Positions 50,833 to 61,500 of a DNA stretch of 64,000 bases are shown one piece after another. The notes under the pieces were generated by a model that saw only the letters and a program-made list of their open reading frames with translations, was not told where the DNA came from and ran no database searches. The DNA is taken from positions 29,024,846 to 29,088,845 of the forward strand of contig NC_052667.1 of assembly GCF_016802725.1 (NCBI RefSeq). The letters run 5' to 3'. Position numbers and translations under genes: made by a program. This stretch comes from Solenopsis invicta. Its lineage: Eukaryota > Arthropoda > Insecta > Hymenoptera > Formicidae. The first letter of the stretch is position 1; each line of letters begins with the position of its first letter.

Positions 50833-51510
50833 TCAATCGACTGGCTTCGTTGCAGTCGCTAGAGGCGGATAACTTTGTTACAAACAATCGTTTCAGCGTT
50901 TCAAACAATTTGCGTCTTGGATAAATCTATCAATCTTACCATCGGTCATCGAATAAAAATACAAAAATTGAATGTGGCGTTTGCATTAATTGGCTAACCT
51001 TGATATTAAAAATATATATATGTATAGTATCATACGTATGTATACGTATGTTACGTAGTTATCACTTTTTAAGACACTTTTTAGACTAAAAACTTGAATT
51101 AAAACTACATATAATTACAGTGCGATTATGAAATAGCTACGTACGTAATAGTTACATATATTCATCAAATTAAATGGCAATCTGAGCAATCTGTATCCTT
51201 GAGAGCGAGACTTGTAATTAGTTGCCAAACCTAGATTAAATTTGCTCCGGAAATTAATCCGACCAACATGGAGTGCTATAAGTTTGAAAGTTTGGAAATG
51301 TATCGTTTAAATGTTATCATAAAGTTCGATTCTCTCGATCCACAAACCATTTCCGATATTGAGCTCGTCACTTTACGAAACTTTGTGATACCAATCAATT
51401 CAAATCAGACGTGAACACATATGTATGTATGATACTTCACTAGTTGGCTGATATGCAGCAGATTAGTCTCGATTAATCGTGTTTCACAATTTGATGGAAT
51501 TTCTGATCAA

Positions 51511-51557
51511 ATTGGTGTATGGTACATACATACCATACATGAGTACTATACACCAAT
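51511..51557. repeat. 47-bp hairpin
   Basis: Arms ATTGGTGTATGGTAC and GTACTATACACCAAT are reverse complements with one mismatch, around a 17-base loop that itself contains ATACATACCATAC. Confidence 0.7.
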
Positions 51558-52317
51558 GTGTCCTATTGTACGTGCTACAGAGAATGCCTGATTATAAAAT
51601 ACATATTTTAATACATTATAAAATACATATCTTGTTATAAACATTTTTCTCTTAAGAAATTAAATATTTGTATTGGCGTTAAATATTGTATTTTAGGAAT
51701 TCAATTCCATGTCGCGGTATGTAGAATAGAATAGTGAGTTACGATATAACATAATATAAAAAACACTAAAAGCCGTTGTAGAATTAACTTTTAAATTGTT
51801 ATTAGTCAAATTGACACAAATCTGATTAATCTGATTAATAGATAGAGGATTTGTAAAGACACACACGTTCTAATGAAATAGTAAAAATATTAAAACATTA
51901 AGTAAACAGCGCTTAATTTAATTAAGTCTGAAAATTGAATTGTGCGCGCGCGCGCGTGTGTGTAAACTGTACACATTGATTTTAAATACAATAGTTAAAA
52001 TTTTTCTCTTACAAGACATGTTGCGCACGTTGCGCGCTAGAATATTTCGTTACGTTATAATTTATCAATAAATAATTTATTTAAAGTAATAATAGGAAGT
52101 AGTATTTTGTTGTTTATAAGAAAATGTAATCGCATATGGTTAAATTGGAAAAGTTATTCATTCGTTTCGGAAACTCGTTAGAAACTGCTTCGTGGCGGAA
52201 AATTGTTCAAAGTTACGCTTAGAACAAACTTAGCTGTGATTTTCACAGTGAAGGGAATACTTACAGTTCTCACAGGTCGATAAGCGATGGAAAAAGGAGA
52301 ATTATGGCCGATATTCA

Positions 52318-52530
52318 TACACAGAGAAAAAATTATTGTATCAAATCAACTATTCATTGTTTCATATATAAGCAAGAATATAAAATCTTGGGAGAATTTA
52401 TTATCTTAATAACAGATATAATTACCTTACATGAAGAAAAAAATTATAAATTCTTCCAAAAAGATTTTATATTCTTGCTTATAATATGAAACAATGAATT
52501 GTTGATTAAAAACTAATTTTTTTTCTAACC
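52318..52530. mobile_element. MITE-like element, family X copy A, about 213 bp
   Basis: Long inverted arms: CAAATCAACTATTCATTGTT followed by TCATATATAAGCAAG on the left, and on the right, as reverse complement, TAATCAACAATTCATTGTTT followed by CATATTATAAGCAAG. Both continue into AATATAAAATCTT and a GGAGAATTTAT or GGAAGAATTTAT word. The outer ends are near CAGAGAAAAAA and TTTTTTTTCTAACC. No coding capacity. Confidence 0.75.
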
Positions 52531-52683
52531 AGTATCTATAGTCGATATACATGTATCTTTATATGAATGCATGTGTAAGTATTTGTGTTGTTCGCAAGAC
52601 TTTGCCTATTTCTGATAATGGCCTTTGGTTTAAAAAAAATTGCGCATCACTGCTTTAACACTCTTAATACATTCAAACTTAAT

Positions 52684-52929
52684 ACAGACAGAAAAAAAAA
52701 TTAATATCAAATTAACAATTCATTGTTTTATATGCATATAAGCAAAAATATAAAATTTTTTTGGAAAAATTTATAATCTTAAACAGACATAATTTGCTTA
52801 GATGAAGAAAATTTTTTTCTTCGTGTCAGCAAATTATGTCTGATTAAGATTATAAATTTTTCCAACAAGATTTTATATTATATATGAAACAATGAATTGT
52901 TGATTTGATACTAAATTTTTTTCTGTGCA
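52684..52929. mobile_element. MITE-like element, family X copy B, about 246 bp
   Basis: Same terminal pattern as copy A: CAGAAAAAAAAATTAATATC on the left and, as reverse complement, CAGAAAAAAATTTAGTATC on the right, with AATTCATTGTT in both arms. The centre has an additional hairpin around GAAGAAAATTTTTTTCTTC. The copy lies 150 bp from copy A in the same orientation. Confidence 0.75.
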
Positions 52930-53879
52930 TTCTCTTAACTATTGTGCTAGTATTTTCGTAGATAATTTAAAATGTAATACTTTATTAATCAAGTACTTTT
53001 TTATTATTTTTAACGAGAGAATACCATTTTAAATTAAATTATTTTATAATATTTTGATTTTTTTATTAAAATACATAAATTTTAATGCAAATCTTTTTTA
53101 CTCACGAAACTCTTTTCTTTAAGCAACTTTAAGACATTGTCTATCGGACGCATAATGACGCATCGATATGTAATGCGTGGAGCCATTTATTATCCTAACA
53201 TTTCTATTCGTCAGATGTCGACGTTACGAAACGTCGTGCGTAAATTGTTTAAATACAGTAAGAAAGTTAATTGGTATGCATTCTATCAAGGAATGTTTTA
53301 CTATGTTTATCCTGTCTAAACAATGGATGCAATAAAAAACATCTAATACATCAATATTCTTCGCGACTCTCTTCAAGAAGACCTTATTTATGATTGCAAA
53401 AAAAGAACATTTGTGTTTAAAAATCACTGTAACTATATAATTATTGTAAACTGCGACAGACTATTGTTATTATCGGGGAACAACGCATGCACATTTTACG
53501 CGTACGTTATCTCTAGTCTGCACAGTTGAAGAGAATCATTTAAAATATTCCTCTTACAAACTACGTTTATGCATGCTATTGTTTAGGTACTGTACTTATC
53601 GTGGAGTTGTTTTTCGCATGTATTACCTATTATCACGTTTCGCATAACGCTTTATAAAATATCTACGACACGTACGAACTTGATGCGTTAGTAATAATGT
53701 CGCGGCCAATATGACAGTTTGTCAAAGATCTGCTCGATTTCATTATTGAATACTGAGTTTATGCACGATAAAAACTTTAATTTAATTGTTGTTAGCGTTT
53801 AATTTAATTACGTATTATTGTTAGCGAAGATATTTCAGTAACTTAACTTATAAATTATATGTGCGCGCGTCCACTTAAG

Positions 53880-54051
53880 TATAGTCGTGAGCTAAAAGGT
53901 TGCAACACATTTTTTTTGATGGTAGATGATTTGATGCTTAATTGGTCGGATCCACAGGTAAGAACCAATGACGTTCGCCGTTTGATGAGCAAGTCTACAT
54001 TTTAAAAACAATCGAAGAAAATGTGTTGCAACCTTTTAGCTCACGACTATA
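53880..54051. mobile_element. MITE-like element, 172 bp, exact 33-bp TIRs, TA target
   Basis: The terminal inverted repeat TAGTCGTGAGCTAAAAGGTT (continuing GCAACACATTTT) occurs exactly at both ends. It is bounded by TA, which fits a TA target-site duplication of the Tc1/mariner (IS630) type (family knowledge). The interior of about 105 bp has no transposase. The exact TIR match suggests relatively recent mobility. Confidence 0.8.
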
Positions 54052-54806
54052 CATATGTATCGATGTCGATATATCGCTAGTTGAAAAAACGTCGGAAAGC
54101 GATTATGCATTTAGGTATAACTAAATTAAGATTTCAATTAAATTGATTATGCTTTACTTGATAATTCAAATCAATTTGGATTCGAAAACGGACATGTTAG
54201 TTTGATCATCTCGAATTTAATCCAGAATGTAATACGTGTACTATTAGTATTATATTATTATTAGGTTTGGCGTGATCACAATTATGTTTGAATTGAATAT
54301 TATGCAAGTTTATTTTCATAAGCTTGGCTTTATTTGTAAAATTTTAAATGTGAAATAATATTAAGAAATAAATATTAGAATAGTAACTGCAAAAAAAAGT
54401 AAAGTGAGTTACTACAAATATAACTCGGATTTTTTAAATTATCTTCCAAAATCACTTTGTGTTTATTGTAAACATTTTATCGCTTTACATTATAATCTAC
54501 ATACAAAACCGATAAATTATTTGTTCTCCAATAACGTAGGTTTAAAAAAAGATATTGTTATCTATGTGTGTTTGTCAAGTATGTTTATAAAACTATAAAA
54601 TTACAAAAACAGAAAGAAGATAAGTAATACACATTTTTTATGTAGACAAAGATATTAAAATTAATAGAACGAGAAGAAAAAGAAATTTATTAGATTTTAT
54701 AATGTTTGCATGTCATATATTTAAAAATTTTTGCAAATTATAATTTTTCTTGGACAATGTACGTTAGAATTTAATATTCTTTACGATAAGTACATACCAA
54801 TATTTC

Positions 54807-54844
54807 TCTCTCTCTCTCTCTCTCTCCCTCTCTCTGTGTGTGTG
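54807..54844. repeat. (CT)n(GT)n microsatellite
   Basis: About 15 CT units with one CCC slip and then a short GT run. Confidence 0.9.
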
Positions 54845-57393
54845 AATAAATAATTGAAAATAAATTGAGTTAGATCTAAAAACTAAAAGCCTTTTAATTT
54901 TCAGAAAATTTCAGAAAAAAATATATGGTAATTAGGTGTAACAATGACTGTTTTCTGGTGATTAGACGAGTTTCTGAGAATAAAATAGGTTATGACAAAT
55001 CAATTATAGAGAACTTTAATGTATTTATTTTAATTTATTCGTTATTTCTTGTGTTTTTATCTTTATCGAAAATTTCAGATAGTTTGTCTCGCAGTTTAAT
55101 GTGCGCTATAAATTTCGTCGTTGTGTTTACTGCATCGTTTTCAACGTAGTGCAATTTGTAGTAATTTCAAAACATGTACCAGATGTTACAAATATTGTGC
55201 ATTGGCGCATTATATTTTAACATTGCTTTTCACGTTGTCTTGCACGTCAAACGCCATACGCGAAAATTGTTACGCAAGGGACAATGTTCCAACAGACATG
55301 CGCGACGTTAATTAATAAGCCGCTAACGTGGAAATTGTTAAGAGGCTTTTCGTTGCTTTTGCTCGCTGCAACTTAAAAGAGAAAAGTTCGAGTATATTAT
55401 TTTAACTGTGAAAACGATAATGATATACGCGTGCGATATACATATATGATACACATCAGGAAAACGTACGGCGCACATGATTTTTTTTATTGTATCTATA
55501 TTAGAAATAATTATTTTTTAATACAAATTGAACAAGAATGCTTTTTACGGTCGCAGCTAGGTCTTGATGCTTGTATCGTTTGTGTGACTTTATATACTTT
55601 TCTCAAGTTCAATAAACTGCGTGCCAAATTAATTTTCAGTCATAACACAATTCTAAATTGAACAAGATTAAGTAATATCACGTATTATTAAATATTAACC
55701 TTTTTCCCCCTGAAAAAATTGTAAATAAATTAATGATTTTTTAATATTATAATTTTTTTAGTCATTGCCTTACGTAATGTATTATAGTACGTCTTTTTAC
55801 ATTTGTATAAATTTTTATTCGTGTACTTTTGCTTACAATTTTTATGATACGCATTAGTACATTATTGTTTGTACGTAATAAATTGATAATAGGAAACTAT
55901 TCTGGCGAAAACATATAATTATGTAACATTTTTAATTACACATTTTATTTTATTAGCAAATTGTTATAATTATATTTGATATGGGACAAGCTGCGTGTCA
56001 AAAGTCAAGCATATTATACGTGTATAAGTATTTTACAGTACGAAACAAGTTTAAAATACAAGTAATTCAGTTCTAATATCGGTAGACTAGCAACATTTGG
56101 AAAATGTTAGCGGACTGATTCCTTTTATGTTCCGTTGACATTCCGTACTAATATACTGGTAACAGAAATCGAGCAGAACTCTGCTGACAGGACTCAACGT
56201 CAAATTGATATTGGAAAGCGAACAAGATCTGCACGATCCATCTGACGCAATCTACACAAATAAAAAAGTTCTTCAAAGATGGTGAAGTTCCTCGTGTTAC
56301 TGATTTAAATACAATTTTTTTTTACATTTCCTTAATCTTACTTTTTTCTTCTTGTTACTTACTTATACGATAATATTTTTTAATTACTCGAACACAATAC
56401 TTGACATTATTCGTTACAAATTTCGTTCAATTTTATTTGCAACGTTTGCATAAGATAAAATATTATCACTACATTACTGTTATCTATCAATAATACGCTT
56501 ATTACGTACGCGGAAAGAAGTAAAGAATGGGAATGGTATTTATGCAATTTCGAGGTGATATAGAAATGAGTATCGACGAGCGTTATCATTGTTGTGTGTA
56601 AAATGATAGGACAGTCTGCCTACGTTCATCGCAAAGAACAATAGTCTCTTTATGCATTTTGTCAGTAAAACACTTGACACGATATACACTTTATACGGTG
56701 CAAGCTACTAGTCTGATCATTTACAAAAGTTACCTGTTACGATACACTAGTGTGTTTCGACGATGGAGTTTTGTTGCAAGTTCTACGGGAGCATAGAATG
56801 TAAGCGAAAGTTAAAATTAGTCCAGCAATTGAATCGCCCGTGAACCAGTCCAAACTTCTACGGCTACCATTTCTATTATTTTAACAATTATATAAACAGT
56901 TTACATATAACATACGAATAACATATTAAACACAATAGTTTTATTATTTACCTTATTTAAAACATTTCGTACGTATGCTTTTTGCTTTCTGCTTCATTCG
57001 TAGGACAAAATGTTATTCTTCAAAATTTCCGTGTCCATTAATTTACTACAATAATAACAACGTCAATAAAATTAAAATTTCAAGAATCCATTGTGTTAAT
57101 ACAATATATTTATTTTTGCAATTAAAATATTTTATAAATATATAAGGAAATATCCTGTAAAACTTTTATTATTATTAGATATCGCTATTGTACAAATTTT
57201 TGAATTAGAAAATTTGTACGTATACTTTTTAATTAATTTTATGTTGAAAATTTTTTTATATCTACTTTTTCTTTTAACGCGTTATATAATTTAGTAACTT
57301 GGTAATTAATAAATTGTGTGCAATAAAATTTTATTTAAAAAAGTCTATCTGTAAGAGGGCTCGAATAAAGATTAATAAGAGAAGATCCAGGTA

Positions 57394-57579
57394 TGTATTT
57401 CGCGAATTTTGGAAAGTTTGACGTCGTAAAAGTAATACGTAACATTTAGGCGTCAATGGATCAAAGGATTGGAATTACAAAATTTTTAAGTTTGAAATGA
57501 TTGCACGCGTGATAGACGCGTTTATTCACAGCGAATAAAGCTTCACAGAATCAGTCAGGAACGGTGCCTATACATATGC

Positions 57580-57643
<64 letters not shown>

Positions 57644-58023
57644 CTCTGTTAAACTCATAGTTTTTATTAAACAGCATATAACTAAGAAATAATTTAATGT
57701 ATTTTGATAATTATAAATAATTTATGACCGATCTCGGACTATCTTATTTAGTTTGTTGTATAAATAATTGATTTTATTTTTATTTTCTAAATAAATAAAT
57801 TTGAAAATTTGTTTTGTTGAATTATGAAACAATTATTAAAAAGAGAAAAAAATAAATATCTGGAAGAAAAGATATTATCAATCGATCTTGAATAGAAAAA
57901 AAAAGAAGTCTTGTAACTCCAACCCTTTAACACATTGGTACCTAAATATTATTATATACGTATTATTTTTACGTTAACAAATTTTTTATCTTAAAATCGA
58001 ACTTTCCAAAATCCGCGAAATAC
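57394..58023. mobile_element. Inverted-repeat element, about 630 bp, with internal (CT)n
   Basis: The left arm 57394-57467 (GTATTTCGCGAATTTTGGAA...AATACGT...ATTTAGGCGTCAATGG) matches the reverse complement of 57924-58023 (GTATTTCGCGGATTTTGGAA...AATACGT...ATTTAGGTACCAATGT), with indels of about 10-25 bases. The interior holds the microsatellite at 57583-57641 and AT-rich DNA, with no transposase frame. Confidence 0.65.
57583..57641. repeat. (CT)n microsatellite
   Basis: About 29 CT units inside the 57394-58023 inverted-repeat element. Confidence 0.92.
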
Positions 58024-58404
58024 GCAATATAGCATAAAATCTTTTATTTTAATTTTCTGTTAATTAAAACGAACACTGTTTACTATATATTTTTACAAAA
58101 AAGAAAACAATTTTTTAATTTTATACAGGAATAAAACTTTCGTTAATGTAGACCGTTCGTTAATACAGACCTACGATTTTCTATTAATTTAGTAATGCCT
58201 TTTGTAAAAATGCAATAGATTTTATTTAGAGTCTTTTTCTCTGATTTCTTATTCGTCTCGTCATCTCGACATCTCATCATGTTCATCTCTCACTACCTTT
58301 CTATTTCAAAGATATCCGCCTTTGCTCTACTCGCAAGCTACAACTGTAAAAGATAAGACACCTGAGATATTATCAGTTTTGAGTTTACTTTATCTTTGCA
58401 TCGG

Positions 58405-58412
58405 GATAAAAG
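58405..58412 (+). promoter_or_regulatory. TATA-like box upstream of the protease gene
   Basis: GATAAAAG lies about 100 bases upstream of the proposed ATG at 58506, a placement that suits a TATA-type promoter with a short 5' UTR. No strong initiator is placed at the ideal distance, so this is tentative. Confidence 0.25.
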
Positions 58413-58505
58413 CAGACGCATTTGTCATACAGCGAGTGATTATTTGTCGGAACAGTAATTTATCTTTTCAAGGAGTTAGTTGTAAAATATTTTGGCTGAT
58501 GTATC

Positions 58506-58515
58506 ATGGAAGCAG
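58506..58515 (+). CDS. Protease exon 1, 10 nt (proposed start)
   Basis: ATGGAAGCAG, followed by donor GTATTT. Exon 2 has no ATG upstream of the signal peptide but opens with a phase that needs one preceding base. This tiny exon supplies it and gives MEAVKVVLFGILLCLV, a plausible signal-peptide start with a good ATG context (ATCATGG). Another short upstream exon cannot be excluded. Confidence 0.4.
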
Positions 58516-61500
58516 GTATTTAAATTTTCACTATTTTTACTATAACTGGTACAGAGGAGTAAATATCTGAATAACTCAAAATAATTGTGTATAATAAAAA
58601 TTACGTGAAATATAGAATATATAGATAATTTATTCAAAAAAAGTCAAGAATAAATTGATCTTGGTTTTTAATAATTTAATCATTTAATTGTATATAATAA
58701 TTGCAAACTGTCGAAAAAAAAACAAACAGTTCTACATTAATAACATTTAAATCGTCAATTATTAAATTTGCATACCACGATACACGGTAAAGTATCATTT
58801 AAAATACATATGTTAAACATTTGATTGAATTATATACATAATTTAGAAAATAACAACAATATCTTATACATATGTAAAACAACCCTTTATGCTTTCATGT
58901 AATTCGCCTTTTCACAATTTTAAAGAACAGATGTGATCCAGCTAAACAAAGTTTACTAATCAAGCGTAATTCTTTATCAATTTCAACATACTTGATAAAA
59001 CACGTACTTGACAAATGAGTACTTACTATTCGATGAAAAAAAGGTGGATTATTTTTGCTAAATTTTTTAAGTACAAAAAATTAAAATCTATATTATACAA
59101 AAATACACATTTTGAAGAATATAAATTCTAGAGAAGTGTAAAGATTATACATAATATTACATATATGTATAATAATGTTTAGTAATAATAAATAGTAAAT
59201 AGAAGGTAAAGGTATTATATGTTCACGTATTTGTATGTAAATAATGTATACAGAATTTTATTCAATACAGAATTTTATTAATAGAATTATAAAACATATA
59301 TATAATTATTCTAGTCAAGGTAGTGTTATTCGGCATATTGCTGTGTCTCGTGACGCTAAATGGTGCTCAATCCGATTGCAAATACTTTCAACAGTTGCAA
59401 GCTGATCAAACATATTATGCATATAATCCTGGATTTCCCAATATGTATGAAGGTGAAAAGCATTGCGTTTGGGAAACGGAAGGTCGCTCTGTTACTCAAG
59501 TAAATTGTTCCAATGACATGGTAAGTTATATAATCACGAGTAAGTAGAAAAACGCCTTATACAATCAAAGTTGAATCTTATATAGTGCCGATTAATATTT
59601 GCATATGAATTTAATTATTAAATGTTTTCTAGATGAGTATATGTATTGTATAGAAATTCATATGGTAATATTATTAGGCAATAAGATTCAGATCTAACCG
59701 TATAAGTCGTTTCTCTACTTGATGTGCGTTTTAAAATTTATGCACATACATAAAGGATGGTGATTGTGCAGAGAGTTTGCTCTCTGTACCAAAGATCCAG
59801 ATATAAATTTATCCAGTATATATTAAATTTTTAATTGATCGTCATCTTTCGCACCGGAAAGGCAATGGCAAACTATCGAGAGTACCTTTGTCAAGACCAC
59901 CTACGTATAATTTTTCTAAGGCAACGTTATCGAAAATTTATATTATTTATGACAAGAGTTGTTCGAAACAAAGAACAAAAGGAAGGAATAATTTAATACA
60001 TTACTTTACAGAATAATTACTGTCAAGATACACTTACAGTTCAATTTGACGGAAATAATAAATATACTTCTTGTGGTTATAATGAATTTATTCTTCAAGG
60101 GATGAATCCAATTATAAGATTCGACTCTTGGTCATCTAACTCGCAAGGTCAATTTTTATGCGAAATTAAAACTTTAAACAATCAATGCCAATGCGGTTGG
60201 AGCAAAGTTGTAAGTTTACATTAATTTTTGTCATGTTTATTTATGGGAAAGATTATTTATTGCTTATTTATCTTTGTTTTTAATAATCTAATTTTACTCA
60301 ACCATATAATAATTTATTAGGAGCATTATAATTAATTAATTAGGTATAAAAAATAAAACATTATTGCTTACTTAGACTAGGATAGTAGGCGGTAGGGAAA
60401 CTGGAATTAATGAATATCCCATGATGGCTGGGCTTGTTAGTTACGGACGACGAGAGTTATTTTGCGGCTGTACTATAATATCTTCAGAATACATATTGAC
60501 AGCAGCTCATTGCTTAAAAGACCAAGACATAATAGGTGACATAGCCGCACTTGTTGGTGAACACGATACAACGACGGGTAATTGTTAAATTACTCATCTA
60601 ATCAATATTTAAGATCTATCCTCAATATTAAGCAAATAAAGTTTGTGTTTACGATTGCGATAACAAAGTTAAATTATTGTACAGTTATTTTTTGTTTTGT
60701 AATACAAATTTATTTTAAAGTTAAAATTTAATGACCCAATAAACGGAAATGGATTGAAAATTTGTAATCCATTTTAATTTATTTAAATATATTTTGGATT
60801 AAAAAACAGCAATCGAGTTATTTCAATTTTATGTTGTGGATTAAAATGGATTGGACCCGCAAAAACTTCCTTTAGATTAAAAAAATAAAAATTACTTAAT
60901 TTTAATCATCTTTTTTGGATTAAAATGGATCATATGGCCCGCATAACTTTTTTGAATTGAAAAAAATAGAAATCCCGTAATTCTAAAATTATTCATGGAT
61001 TAAAATAGATTCAAGGTATTTTTAAACTTTAATTGGATAAAAATGGATCAGTGTAGTCATTGCCAAATTCAAACTCTTAATTTTTTGAATCTATTTCTAT
61101 CCATTTTAAATATTTTGAATCCATTTCCGTTTGCTGGGGAGATAAAACTTATATAAGTTTATAACGCGATAGATACGTCGGTACAAAGTAATAAAAAAAT
61201 GATCATCTTTTTCTTATAAAAAGAAGGCTAAATTTCTTATTTTATGATCATAAATGCAATATTTTATTCTTTACTAAAACAATTATATTAATCTTAAAAT
61301 TATAAAAAATGAATAATTTAAATATTGGTTAATATTAAATAAACACAAGTAGTTTATGAAATTTTATTTATGCGTAGAATCGACAAGTAATGAAATAAAC
61401 TTAGATAAGCACATTGTTTCTTAATATATGACTTTTCAGTATATATGAAATTTTTAATAAATTTGGCATATATCGAAGCCTATACAAAACTTGTACAATA

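Larger units (their letters stand above)
50631..58505. other. Non-coding region between transporter and protease genes
   Basis: No protein gene is recognised. It holds a (CG)n(GT)n tract at 51942-51963, a 47-bp hairpin at 51511-51557, two related MITEs at 52318-52530 and 52684-52929, a TIR element at 53880-54051, microsatellites at 54807-54844 and 57583-57641, and a larger inverted-repeat element at 57394-58023. Confidence 0.55.
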
